From Siphonodentalium dalli (Eukaryota; Mollusca; Scaphopoda; Gadilida; Siphonodentaliidae): 64,000 nucleotides of DNA. Of the stretch, positions 23,101 through 34,460 are shown one piece after another; positions within the stretch are counted from its first letter, which is position 1; the number at the start of each line of letters is the position of its first letter. The notes beneath the pieces are model-generated. The model did not search any database. It had not been told where the DNA came from and saw only the letters and a program-made list of their open reading frames with translations. The stretch covers positions 177,274,247-177,338,246 of the forward strand of contig CP136064.1 in assembly GCA_032622095.1 (NCBI GenBank), in the 5' to 3' direction. The position numbers and the translations under genes are program-made.

Positions 23101-23133
23101 TCATTGGAACCAAAATTGTCAACATGGCGGACA

Positions 23134-23171
23134 CCCCCCCCCCCCCCCCCCCCCCCCCACACACACACACC
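23134..23171. repeat. Poly-C tract followed by (CA)n
   Basis: A homopolymer C run of about 25 bases ends in ACACACACACAC. Such tracts are length-unstable and prone to sequencing error. Confidence 0.9.
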
Positions 23172-23179
23172 CATGATAA

Positions 23180-24180
23180 AATTGTGTCCCACAAAATATT
23201 TGATATTATTATGTCATGAAATGATGAGAAAACTTAAAAAAAAAATTCAGTCTTACTTGTCAACCCCTAACACACACCAGCAGCCTACATATATCAAACT
23301 CTCACCTTATGATTTTATCGCTGATTTTGCTTTATAATTATATAGTCATGAAAGAGAAATGTTGTTTGTTCGAGTCAGCATTTGAGGGGGGGGGGGTATT
23401 TATACCTCTTTAAATAAATTCTGAAAGCGCTGCTCACTCAGGCTCACTGGGCAAATCCTTTGCTTTCAAAAATGTTACTGCCCACATTTTATACTGGGCC
23501 ACCTTTCATCTGCACATAGTTTTTCACTGGGTTAGTGTTAAAGGCGATGACAGACTTGATAGAACAAAATCTTGATCAATACACTAAACACACTGCAGTG
23601 TTATCTTGTTTACTTTGGCAAATCCCTTTGTTAAAACTAATGTTCAAAGAATGTTTTGTGGATCCATATATTTACCTTGTACATTTTACTGCTGTGAGAG
23701 ATGTTTTAACTGTCCAAATTCTTCATTCTCTTGAGACATTGTTGTCATAAATAGCATCTAGCTACAAATTACCCTCAACCCACAAACCAACATTCATGTG
23801 TGATTACAATGCACATCATAGCATGAAACATTGTCATGCATTTATGTCATGTGAGTCAGTCAAGTTGGTCAGTCAAGGATGGTAGTTTTGGGCTTGCTGC
23901 CAGTCCACTGATAATATATTCATCAAGAGATTTTGGACTCACATATTTTTGGACTTTCTTTTCTTTCTCTTGAATGGCTTTAATTGATCAATATCACTGT
24001 TAATATGACTAAAGGATTATTTAATAGCTATTAGTACAAGCACCAGGAGTTACTATCTCAACAGTTTTATGACCAACTTAATGGGATTCTTTAGCTAATG
24101 GCTTAAAATGTGGCTCTGCAAGCATGACCTTGTCAAGATAGAGTAGGTCCGGTACAGCTACAGGTATGGAATAACTTTTT
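23180..24180. other. No gene recognised
   Basis: AT-rich, with a poly-G run near 23386. No supported coding region; short frames lack codon structure or similarity that I recognise. Confidence 0.4.
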
Positions 24181-24182
24181 TA

Positions 24183-24381
24183 TACAGTAATGCAATAAAT
24201 AATCGACTCCTTAACCACAGCAGAATTATGGGTAATTTTTCAGGATTTAGTTGTAAATATGGCTTGTTGCCATTCATCGGAAAGCTCTCAGTGATGAATG
24301 GCAACAAGCCATATTTCTGACTAAATCCTGAAAAATTACTCTGCTGTGGTTAAGGAGTCGATTAGTTAGGGCAATACTGTA
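24183..24381. mobile_element. TA-flanked palindromic MITE, copy 2 of family CAGTAATGCCC
   Basis: Full fold-back from TACAGTAATGCAATAAATAA to GCAATACTGTA. The centre is GGAAAGCTCTCAGTGATGAAT, where one arm has lost a few bases. Confidence 0.92.
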
Positions 24382-24389
24382 CCAGATAA

Positions 24390-25080
24390 GTTTGGTGTAT
24401 ACTGGATTGACTTTGTCCATCTAGCTGTCTGGCCACTCGTCAACCATGGGTTATTGGATCAGATTGAAATTTGGTATCGAGATTCACCACCAAGAATGCT
24501 GGGTCAGCTAATTGATTAGGTGATACAGCTTAATGGGCCACAAAATACAAAAAGGGGATTGCACTATTAAACAATGGGCCACCATGCAATAAAAGAGTAA
24601 TCAGGAGTAACACTAATGAATCCATTGTATGTCGCAAGGCTGAATGGTAGATGGTGGGTAGTGGTATATTGTCAAATAACAATGGTGGGATTATCATAAA
24701 TAAGTCTATACACAGCATTTGACATGGTGTCTACATAAATTTGTTTAACTTGGTTGAGCGGATTTATGTTATTATAATTATATAGAACTAGATAAAACTG
24801 GCTCCCTTCGGGAGCATTTATTCAGCATCGGAAGGGGCCTGCGGTCTGAACAATTATAACATTAAATTAGTAATTTAATTTATATGCTTGCCTAAAGAAT
24901 AAAACCACAGTGAAATACGTTTTCGTTAAACATTGAAACTTGCTCTTGATTAAGTAAAATTAAATAAATTTTTAGCCAAATGATGAAAACAATTGCATGT
25001 CACCAGATGTCACCTTTAAAAATTTAATAAAAATAAATACCAACATTTTTTTATTTTTTGAATGCCTGAAACATCTCATT
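24390..25080. other. No gene recognised
   Basis: AT-rich sequence. A small inverted pair GGCTCCCTTCGGGAGC lies at about 24800. Nothing else can be supported. Confidence 0.4.
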
Positions 25081-25088
25081 GGTGTGTC

Positions 25089-25152
25089 TGGAAAGAAATA
25101 TCAAATTTTCACTCAGTGCTTGCAGCCTGTGAAAATTTTATATTTCTTTCCA
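25089..25152. repeat. Compact 64-bp hairpin
   Basis: Arms of 24 nt (TGGAAAGAAATATCAAATTT.. and its complement at 25129-25152) differ at one base and enclose a loop of about 16 nt. The size resembles a pre-miRNA, but palindromic repeats are so common here that a MITE core is the likelier explanation. Confidence 0.8.
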
Positions 25153-25444
25153 GAAACATAAGATATTTCTGTATTCAAACAAAAACTGTAGGTATTCTCT
25201 ATGTATTTTATGGACCTATTTTGGTCCTCCGAAACATAACAAATGCTATTAATTATTTGTCTCTTTTCAGCCTTCAATATTTCAGCTACGGCAAACAGCA
25301 ATGTTGTAGAAAAAGTTGTAGAAGCCAATAGGGTTTTCATGCAATTCTAAAGCAATGCCGTAGAAAAAAATGCTAATTTCAAGGGTCGCACTTTTAGTGC
25401 TATAGCAATCAAGTTAATTGAATATATGACTTTATTTCTTGAAG

Positions 25445-25880
25445 GTGTTTAGCTCTCCTGAGACAAAGTCTCCGGTGGAGCTATAGTCATCACTCCTCAT
25501 CCGTCGTCCGTCCGTCGTGCCATCCATCCATCCATCCATCTGTCCGTCCCTCAACAATTCTTTAAACATCTTCTTCTCTGAACCCATAAGACCGAATGGG
25601 ATCATATTTGGTGGGGATTTTCCCTTGGTGACTGGTATTCAGATTTGTTCAAATGAGGTCACTGGGTCAATTAGTTCCAATGTCAGGGCCATAACTTTTT
25701 CCCTCCATAGTAATTCTTAAAACAACTTCTCAAGCAGCATCAGTCCGGAGGGGTTCATAATTTGTATGAAGGGTCCTTGGGTGACTGGGGTTCAGATTTG
25801 TTCAAATGAGGTCACTGGTTCAAATGTGGGCGGAGCCAGGAACATAACTCAAAATTATTATTTTTTTTAGATTGAACCCC
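25445..25880 (+). repeat. Interspersed repeat with TCCGTCC runs, copy 1
   Basis: Begins near TCTCCTGAGACAAAGTCTCC, contains GTCCGTCCGTC and CATCCATCCATCCATC, then twice the word TTCAGATTTGTTCAAATGAG GTCACTGG. The same order recurs at 29372-29905. I associate this type of repeat with mollusc genomes but cannot name a superfamily. Confidence 0.75.
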
Positions 25881-26224
25881 TTGCTCAATTGAAAAAAAAA
25901 ACAAAAAGAAATAATATATATTTTAATAATATATATTTTTTTAAGTTAATTATTAAAGACACAAATATTAAAGAAGCCCCATCACCCTTGCCCATTGGTG
26001 CTTCTATCATTCCTGTTATCAAACACTTGTTTTAAATTTATTTCAGTCACAATACAATACACCCTGTGCATATGCTAGAATGTTATCTCTTACTGTAAAA
26101 TAATACAGGTCAGCATACCAGTATGCTCTGTTGATAATTATCCACATGTCAAATCTGACAGTGCAGTATCAACAAGCACACAGCTATCTTTAGCCAAACC
26201 ACAGAGGTTTTGTTTTGGTAATTA

Positions 26225-28890
26225 TACTTCCATGTTTTAACATGGAAGTATATTGTAATTCTTCTGGCTTTTCTTATTATTATTTTTTTTCTTATTAATT
26301 ATTCCAATAACATGCTTATATCTCAAGAACGGCTGGGCCGATTTACCTGCTGTTTTCTGCTTCAGTATATAACTTTGGAAGTTCTCTGAAAATAGCCTAT
26401 TGAGAATTTCGTCCGACCTTGACCTTCGGAGTTATCGCCATTTTCCTAAAATGACTTGCAAAATCGATGTTTGATTTCTTATATCTTCGGATTTGAAATT
26501 TCGTACCTGCATAGTCATTGAGTATACGCAGTCGATGCACAAATAGGGAATTTCGTCTGACCTTGACCTTTGGAAAGAACACTCTTTATCTGTTTTATTA
26601 TTGTTCCAGTATCTCCTCCGAAACGGCTTGAGTTATCTTGTTCGGACTTTTTTAGTTATTTGCGCATTTATGTGTGTTATGTACCACCGAAAAATTATAG
26701 GGTTCGCACTTCCGGTTTAAAAGTTCGCTACTGGTCGAAGCATAAAACAACTCTCTTTATAGGAAATCCAGAAGGGCTTGAGATATCGAGTTGGGACTTT
26801 TTGCGTGATGTGCAGCAAACTCTGCGCTCTCTAATGATATATATAGTTAACGGATTTCACTTCCGGTTTGGCAGAACAGGTGTGTGGGTATGTATCTCAA
26901 AACTATTTTGGCGGAGATTTTGATGAAATTTGGTGGACATAATAGTTGTCGCTTACCACTACTCCGCTCAGATTTTTAAAATCGGACTTAAACTTCTCGA
27001 GTTATGGCTGCTTAAAAACCTGATTTTTATGGGGTTTTCAAACCCCTAGAATGACTTGCAAAATTGCAAAATCGATGTTTGATTTTTTTATACCGTCGAA
27101 ACGGCTTGGCCAATTGATTTGAAATTTTGTACCTGTATAGCCATTGAGCATTCGCAGTCGATGCACAAATAAGGAATTTCGTCTGACCTTGACCTTTGGA
27201 AACATCGCTCTTTATCTGTATCTGTTTTATTGTTGTTAACCTATCTCCTCCTAAATGGCTTGAGATATCTGGTTCGGACTTTTTTCGTTATTTGCGCATT
27301 CACATGTGTTACAAACCACCAAAAAATAATAGGGGTCGCTTTTCCGGTTTAAAAGTTTACCCTGGGTCGAATAATAAAAGAACGCTCTTTATACGAAATC
27401 CAGAACGGCTTGAGATATTGAGTTGGGACTTTTTGCGTTATGTGCATCCAACTGTGCGATGTATAAAGATATATAGAGTTAACTGGATTTCACTTCCGGT
27501 TCTGGAGAACGGGCGTGTGGGTATGTATCTGAAAACTATTTTGGCGCAGATTGTGGTGAAATTTGGTTTTTATAATCTTTGGTTGCCGTTGATCAATATT
27601 CCACTCGAATTTTTCAAATCGGACATTAACTTATCGAGATATGGCTGCATAAATACCTGGTTTTTCAGGGTTTTGGGGGGGTTTTCGCGCCACCAGAATT
27701 ACTTGGAACTGGAGGTTTGATTTCTTATATCGTCAAAACGGCTTTGCCAATTGATTTGAATTTTCGTACCTGCATATACATTGAGTACACGCAGTCCAGT
27801 CGCTAACATGAAAGATTGTATGATCTTGACCTTAGGAAACAACGCTCTTTAGCTGTGTTATTGTTGTTTGTGTATCTTATACGAAACGGCTTGACATATC
27901 GGGTTCCGACTTTTTTCATTATTTGCGCCTGTATGTGTGTTCTAAAATACTGAAAAAATGATAGGGGTCGCACTTCCGGTTAAACAGTTTGCTGCTGGTC
28001 GAAGGATAAAATAACGCTCTTTATACGGAATCCAGAAGGGCTTGAGATATTGAGTTGGGACTTTTTGCATTATGTGCATCAGCATCTGCTCTCTATAATG
28101 ATATACTACCTATATACGAGCGCCTGCGGCGCATAAGATACTATGGGTGGCGGGATGGGACGGTGGGTACTTACTACCTATATATGAGCGCCTGCGACGC
28201 ATAAGATAATTTGGGTGGCCGGATGGGATTGTGGGTGGGTACTACCTATATACGAACGCCTGCGGCGAATAAGATACTATGGGTGGCAAGATGGGGTGGT
28301 GGGTGGGTACTACATATATACGAGCACCTGCGGCGCATAAGATACTATGGATGGTGGGATGAGGTGGTGGGTGGGTACTACATATATACGAGTGCTTGCG
28401 GCGCATAAGATACTATAGGTGGCGGGATGGGATGGTGGGTGGATACTACCTATATACGCGGGCCTGCGGCGCATAAGATACTATGGGTGGCGGGATGGGG
28501 TAGTGGGTGGTGGGTACTACCTATATACGAGCGACTAAATCACATACGATACTATGGGTGGCGGGATGGGATGGTGGATGGTTACTACCTATAAACGAGT
28601 GCCTGCGGCGCATAAGATACTATGGGTGGCGGGATGGGATGATGGGTGGGTACTACATATATACGAGCGCCTGCGGCGCATAAGATATTATGGGTGGCGG
28701 GATGGGGTGGTGGGTTGTTTACTACCTATATACGAGCGCCTGCGACGCATAATATACTATGGGTGGCGGGATGGGATGGTGGGTGGGTACTACCTACATA
28801 TATATGATAAATTTTACTGATTTCACTTCCGTTTTGGGAGCACGGGCGTGTTTGTATGTATCTCAAATTGTTTTTGGTGCAGATTTTTAT
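26225..28890 (+). repeat. Long tandem repeat, ~630-bp period
   Basis: Landmarks recur at about 630-bp spacing: GTCTGACCTTGACCTTTGG near 26554 and 27181, with a variant near 27820; CCAGAAGGGCTTGAGATAT-like near 26769, 27403 and 28031; TTTCACTTCCGGTT near 26856, 27489 and 28818. About three units plus partial ends are present. Short frames within them (for example 27196-27720) share sequence only because the repeat does, so I do not call them genes. The last unit is split by a minisatellite. Confidence 0.85.
28108..28801 (+). repeat. Minisatellite, ~68-bp unit, about 10 units
   Basis: The unit contains CTACCTATATACGAGCG, CCTGCGGCGCATAAGATACT and ATGGGTGGCGGGATGGG. Ten units can be counted, with point changes and unit lengths near 67-71 bp. 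It sits inside the third ~630-bp repeat, between ATAATGATATA and the point where the TTTCACTTCCG landmark resumes. The array therefore expanded after, or inserted into, the larger repeat. The G-rich strand has many short G runs. Confidence 0.93.
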
Positions 28891-29371
28891 GGAATTTGGT
28901 GCATAGAATCTGTGGTTGCCGAGTATTACTATGAGCTACAGTATCACCATACCGATATGTGTCTCCTGAAAACTGATGCTTTATCAGGTGACACAATTTC
29001 CGTCATTGGCGAACATGGAAGTATCGAAATTGCTGTGCAATTTCAGTTTCATTCTAGTTAATTTTGAATTGTATGTCAAATGTATTCCCAGGAGCCTTCA
29101 CTCTACTCATATAAACTATTACTTTGTTCAAATGGTGGGTCTGCCGAAATAGGTCATTTATACAGTTCTAACACTTCCTTTCGGTGAATTCATTTCTACC
29201 CTATGAATGGTTCTGTAGTTTGTGTGGACCACCTTTTGTTGATTGAAACTGTTTTAATAGAGACAGCTTTAAAAGTTTAAGAATCAGCCACTAACTCCAA
29301 AAACTTTAACCCCCTCCATCAGACAAACTATTTGAGTTGCTGAGTTCAAGTTTGGTACTCATTACAGTTTT

Positions 29372-29905
29372 AAGGTCACCTGAGGCAAAGACTCCAGTGG
29401 AGCTACCGGGTATAATCATCACTCCTCTTCCATCATCCATCCGTTCATCCAAATTTTTTTAAACATCTTCTCCAGACCCATAAGACCGAATGGGTTCATA
29501 TTTGGTGTGGATGTTCCCTAGGTGACTCATATTCAGATTTGTTAAAATGAGGTCACCAAGTCAAATAGTCCGTCCATCCATCCGTCTAGCCATCCATCCG
29601 TACATCAGCAATTCTATAAACATCTTCTTCTCCGGAACCATAAGACCGAATGAGTTCACATTTGGTGCGATGTTCCCTAGGTGACTCACATTCAGATTTG
29701 TTCAAATGAGGTCACTGGGTAAAATAGATGCGAAGCCAGGTCCATAACTCTTTCCCTCCATAGTAATTCTTAAAACAACTTCTTCTCAAGAACGATCAGG
29801 CCTATTTATCTTATATATGGTATGAAGGGTCCTTGGATGACTGGGATTCAGATTTGTTCAAATGGGGTCACTGGGTTATATAGGGGTGGAGCCAGGGACA
29901 TAACT
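29372..29905 (+). repeat. Interspersed repeat with TCCGTCC runs, copy 2
   Basis: Collinear with 25445-25880: AGGTCACCTGAGGCAAAGAC, CATCATCCATCCG, CATAAGACCGAATGGG, then TTCAGATTTGTT AAAATGAG and GTCACTGGG. It contains an extra internal half-unit near 29565-29720. Confidence 0.75.
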
Positions 29906-29960
29906 TAAAAAAAAACAACAATGAAAATATATATATATTTTTTTAAATAGTAAAAATTTA

Positions 29961-29982
29961 ATCTCTCGATCGATCGAGAGAT
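29961..29982. repeat. 22-bp perfect palindrome
   Basis: ATCTCTCGATCGATCGAG followed by AGAT is fully self-complementary. It sits in AT-rich DNA just after the interspersed repeat, and I know no specific function for it. Confidence 0.95.
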
Positions 29983-30139
29983 CATGGGTTGAATTATGGG
30001 CTGAGTTTAGAACCACTTAATTGGGGGAGGGATTCTGGATTTGACCCCCAACTTTGGTATTCAGTGAAAAATCTGTTGTAATTAGACCAACAATTGCCCA
30101 CAATTAGAATATTTTATCTTTGAGGGAGAGCTTGAAGTA

Positions 30140-30245
30140 CCAGTTGTAAAATATAGTTTGGTTCAGTTGGGAGTCTCATGGCTATAAGTCAGGGGTTTGC
30201 AATTGGAAATTTCAAGTTTAATTCCCTCTGCATGTCAAAGAAGAC
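30140..30245 (+). repeat. Possible degenerate tRNA-derived SINE head
   Basis: TTGGTTCAGTTGGGAGTCTC resembles the A box and D arm of a tRNA. About 50 bp downstream, TTCAAGTTTAATTCCCTCTG resembles the B box and T arm, followed by GCATG. The spacing fits a tRNA-related RNA polymerase III promoter. The cloverleaf is not intact and no tail is clear. A chance match is possible. Confidence 0.4.
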
Positions 30246-30574
30246 CCTCTAGCTATGTCCATGTTTATAACTACTTGTTTTAAAGTGATTTGACAAGTAT
30301 TGACTATTGTAGTTTTCAGAGTCCAGGCCTCTCTGTCTTGAAAGTCAGGTGAGCACTCCAGTCATTGACTGTCTTGTTTATTGTTGTGACTGAATCAATT
30401 TATTGGATAATATATGTACAGTACATCGTTGCCTGTATATGGCACAGGTGATAACAAATCAAAATAAACAATATAATGAACATAAAAAACTTGGCGGGGA
30501 TGTGACCTACTGGCCGTATTCCATGCCCAGGTGAAAAATAAAGGCATATATATGCTGCACAACATCTTGTTATT

Positions 30575-31160
30575 ATACCCCCGACAACGAAGTTGTGGGG
30601 GGGGTATACTGGAATCAGTTCGTCCGTCTGTCTGTCATCCATCCGTTGTCCGTCCATGGACACAAATTTGTCCGGAGTTTTTCTCAGTCGTTTTATGATC
30701 ATTTTCCATGAAACTTGGCACAGATATCATCCACCATGGGAACCTGTGCACCTGCGATTATGTTGTCTGTTGGACTTTTTTTGGTAGAGTTATCCCCCTT
30801 TTTCGACTTAGAAATGTTTTGTAACATGCATAATTTTGTCTGAGCTTTTATTCCTACATTTTTAGGTCAATTTTTTAAAAACTTGGCACAGATATTTAGT
30901 ACCATGGGAACCTGTGCACCTGCGATTATAACATCTGTCCGACATTTTTTTCGACTTAGAAATTGTTTTGCAACATTTATAATTTTGTCAGAGCTTTTAT
31001 TCCTACATTTTTAGGTCAATGTTTTTTAATCTTGGCACTGATATTTAGTACCATGAGAACCTGTGCACCTGCGATTATGACGTCTGTCTGACTTTTTGTT
31101 GTGGAGTTAGTCCCCTTTTTCAACTATTTTTGCACCCATTGGGACAGTCACACCTCTAGT
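30575..31160 (+). repeat. Interspersed repeat, 'tataccccc / gggggtata' family, copy 1
   Basis: Starts TATACCCCCGACAACGAAG TT..GGGGGGGGTATACTGG and ends CCCATTGGGACAGTCACACC. Inside, the phrase ACCTGTGCACCTGCGATTAT recurs about every 180 bp and TCGACTTAGAAA recurs. Further copies are at 41928-43477 and, interrupted, at 54632-55690. The family is common in my experience of mollusc sequence, but its transposition mechanism is unknown to me. Confidence 0.8.
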
Positions 31161-31166
31161 TGTGCA

Positions 31167-32965
31167 AAGTATGCTACTGGCCCAGAACCATGAGACATTT
31201 CAGAGAACAATTGTTTGTCGATATATAAAGCCATCCTGTGGTAATCAATACACGTGTATGTATCAGCATCTAACTGACTTCTACCTTAAATAGTTATAGA
31301 TAGTGTATCTCTTCCTAGTAAGTTTTATATAGATTCCGGGGTATAAATAATAGATAGGAATCAAGGACACATGTCCGGAAAAGCTCCTATCAATTAATAA
31401 CAACTTTATTTAGATTTTATCTCATATGGTACAGTGACAGTAAATGGGGGTTATTTTTATAACGGAACTCCCGTGAAAACCTTTGGAGCATACCAAGAGG
31501 GAGAACTCAATCTTGTTAGCACCCTAAATCAAGGCAAATAAGATATTTCACCACGGATTACACTCACCTGCATAAAAAATAAACCACTCTATTTTTGCCT
31601 TGATAGACAAATAATATACCCAATCTTCAGTTTTATTCTGAAAGCACAAAAATGTTTTTATAAATGCACAAAAAAGTTTTTATAAAAATTATGTTGTAAT
31701 TGTGGCCCGGAAGAGATACACTATCTTTAATAATTACCAGTCAGCCGCTGATAGGAATAAAATCATATCAGCAATCAATGAATGATAGTTCTGTCTTCTA
31801 ATGGTCTCATGGCAGAATTCTACAACTATGTCTACCATCTGAGCTATATGAATTTGTTATTGAAAAAACATTGAAACAATCAGGGCCCAAGTTAGGGTGA
31901 AAACAGAAGTGGCTTCTCCCTCTGGAGATTTTAGGGAGACTTAATTCAGCCCAAAATAAGGATAAGTGGGGAGACTTAAGAAAAACATAAGAAACTTTTT
32001 TAAATTTTTAAATATCGCTTTATTTATAACATCAATAAAAAGATAAAATAACAAGATAAAACAGTTTTAGAAAGAATAAAGTACAGCAAAAGTATAGTTT
32101 AGATCGATAACCTGACATTGTATTTCTTCAATTTATAACTTTTATTTAAAAATAAAATAATGTTTACTTTATTTGAAGAAATCAATTATTATAAATTTTT
32201 GGAATTGTTTTGTGTAAATATCATTTAAGCAAGACAATTAGCAAGTTACAGTAATAGTTAAATTTTTAACTTAAATGGAAGTATAGTATTGTAATACATT
32301 ATTTTAAGATTCTATCATTCCATCATTATTTCCAAGACTGGAAATATTCAAATATGTACAGTCAGTACAAGCTAGATGTAAGTTTAATTTGTCACTGCTG
32401 TAAATGTGGATGCCCCACTAAAATAAACAATAAGGACTAACCAAAGAGTTGTAAAAGCTTTTACAAATTCAAAAGATGTGAAATATATGAACAAAAAATT
32501 AATTATCAAACAAAAATAGTGATGTTCTCATTCCAAACATGTTATTTCATAGAGTAGAATCTAAATAAACAGTAAAATAGGTTTGTAAAAATTGGCAAGG
32601 AACAGTGACTACATCTGTAAACGTCAGTTAGGCCTGGGCCTGGCTGGCACATGCCTAAATTTCTTTGCCAGTTATTTAATATGACTTTAATTCTCTATTG
32701 TTGTTTCACCAAGTATGCTACTGGCTCATAGCCATGAGAAAGTTCACAGAATAATTGTTTGCCAATAAGCCATCTTGGGCTGATCAATATGTATCAGCAT
32801 CTAACCGACTTCTACCTTAAACAGTTAACAATTGTCAGCAGCCATTTAATTAGAAATGAAATCCCATGAACAATCAATGAATGATTGTGAGTGGCTGATA
32901 ACACTGTCTTATATTGATCTCATGACAGAAATTCTACAACTCTGTGTGTATCATCTGAGCTGCCA
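31167..32965 (+). repeat. Direct duplication of a ~260-bp segment, one copy split by a transposon
   Basis: TATGCTACTGGC..TATCAGCATCTAAC..GACTTCTACCTTAAA and the continuing sequence to ATCATCTGAGCT occur twice, at about 31167-31860 and 32708-32965. The first copy is interrupted by the element at 31298-31726. The second gives the empty site. Between the copies (31870-32700) the sequence is very AT-rich and nothing further is recognised. Confidence 0.82.
31298..31726. mobile_element. 429-bp TTAA-type DNA element
   Basis: Terminal inverted repeats AGATAGTGTATCTCTTCC (18 bp) match perfectly at both ends. The right flank is TTAA (31727-31730) and the left flank is TTAT (31294-31297). The paralogous empty site at 32825-32828 is TTAA, supporting a TTAA target with one later mutation. 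There is no coding capacity. It is a non-autonomous element of piggyBac-like or Kolobok-like target preference. Confidence 0.82.
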
Positions 32966-33412
32966 ATCAATCAGATATGGGCCGGATTTATCCCCTTGTT
33001 TGACATCCTGTTGTTGAGTTCACTTGTGAACTATGCCTGCAGACATAGCTGACTTAATGAGGGATAATTTCTGCACATGCATGAATACTTGAGTTTTAAC
33101 GCTGATGTGCCGTAGGTCATAAGGTCATAAAATTTCATAAATATAAGTGGCATACTGTTGCTAGTATTGGATAAATCAGGCTAAATTATTAAGTATCTAT
33201 GCAGTTTGGTTTGTCACAATCATTAATCTCATCAGTGGACTTATATTGACGATCAGTTTATGGTGGAACTTTGGTATGTATGCATATATCTACACCAGTG
33301 TCTTTTTTTTATTTTTGAAAGTCATTTTGTATCCTGTCTGAGAAGATGTCACTTAAGGATTCAGGATGCCAACATTTATTTACCATGAAATCGGATAACA
33401 AGTTTGAACCAC

Positions 33413-33814
33413 ATACATGGCAATTGTTTCATGTTTTTGTAGTCATTTGGTGTTGTGAGCGATTAATTTTGCCAATAGCTCCTATCAGCAGTACATACAG
33501 TAATGCCCTTAATAATCGACTCCTTAACCACAGCAGATTATGAGTAATTTTTCAGGATTTAGTCGGAAATATGGCTTGTTGCCATTCATCGGAAAGCTCT
33601 CAGTGAGAGTGATGTTATCTCAGTGAGAGCTTTCCGATGAATGGCAACAAGCCATATTTCCGACTAAATCCTGAAAAGTTACCCATAATTCTGCTGTGGT
33701 TGAGGAGTCGATTATTTAGGGCATTATTGTACATGGCAATTGTTTCATGTTTTTGTGGTCATTTAGTGTTGTGAGCGATTAATTTTGCCAATAGCTCCTA
33801 TCAGCAGTGCATAC
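33413..33814 (+). repeat. 84-bp tandem duplication with a MITE inserted exactly at the junction
   Basis: ATGGCAATTGTTTCATGTTT..CCTATCAGCAG..CATAC occurs at about 33413-33496 and 33731-33814. The MITE at 33496-33731 lies between them at a TA that the tandem junction ACATACATGG would have supplied. Confidence 0.88.
33496..33731. mobile_element. TA-flanked palindromic MITE, copy 3 of family CAGTAATGCCC
   Basis: Full fold-back from TACAGTAATGCCCTTAATAA to GGGCATTATTGTA. The centre has an extra CTCAGTGAGAGTGATGTTAT CTCAGTGAGAG, making it the longest copy in the window. Confidence 0.92.
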
Positions 33815-33934
33815 ATGTATCTACAAAACTTGTAGTTGGTGGACCCAACTATTCAAACAGAGCTACAATTATATAAATGCTCTCGAATTTGCTCTGATAA
33901 TAAACGTCGGGTTTACGGACTACAAGACTTGATG

Positions 33935-34090
33935 AACAAGTCTGGATATAATGTGTTTGACATGTGCAGAATGAGGTCCCCAGAGGGTGAATTTAGTGAT
34001 GTTATCGCACACAGTGGGCTAGCATCACCAGATTCAACCTCCGGGGACCTCATTCTGCTTAGGCCTCTTCTTCTGGGAAGTATCTCAACA
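33935..34090. mobile_element. Double-hairpin family, left half only
   Basis: GAACAAGTCTGGATATAATG..GCAGAATGAGGTCCCCAGAG pairs with CCTCATTCTGC about 60 bp on, followed by TTAGGCCTCTTCTTCTGG as in the complete copies. No inverted right end follows. Confidence 0.8.
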
Positions 34091-34460
34091 TATAGTCTGA
34101 TCATTGTTTGTAGTCGCTTTTCTGATAAATGTTGTGATTGGATGACTTGGTCACATAATGAATTCTGGTGGTACTCAAAAACACTCTCGATTGCGTAGTG
34201 CTATTCGAGTCGGGTTTACCTAGAACTGTATCAAAGCCAACAACTGATCGCTGCCTGTGTTCACTTTATCATCTGCTGAATAGAGAAATATAGTTTTTCC
34301 CCCATAATTTTCTATTTTATTTTTATTATAACTACATTAATAACAGTAAAGGATATCTCTACGGATTCACGATGATTTTGAAATTTTCCAGTATTTCTTT
34401 CGTACGCACAATTTAATCGCTCGCACCTAGTGTGAAGAAAACTATATACACTTCTGTATA

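Noticed and set aside
26570-27720. Two related reading frames of 117 and 174 codons as possible paralogous genes
   Set aside because: They lie in successive units of the ~630-bp tandem repeat, so their similarity is explained by the DNA repeat. Neither shows a domain, and the frames break in the third unit.
28211-29061. Gly/Trp/Tyr-rich reading frames (GGGMGWW, YIYERLRR repeats)
   Set aside because: They are translations of the 68-bp minisatellite, whose unit is not a multiple of three, so frames rotate and stop. There is no start or splice support.
30140-30245. Functional tRNA gene
   Set aside because: A-box-like and B-box-like words are present at suitable spacing, but acceptor and anticodon stems do not pair. 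At most it is a decayed SINE head.
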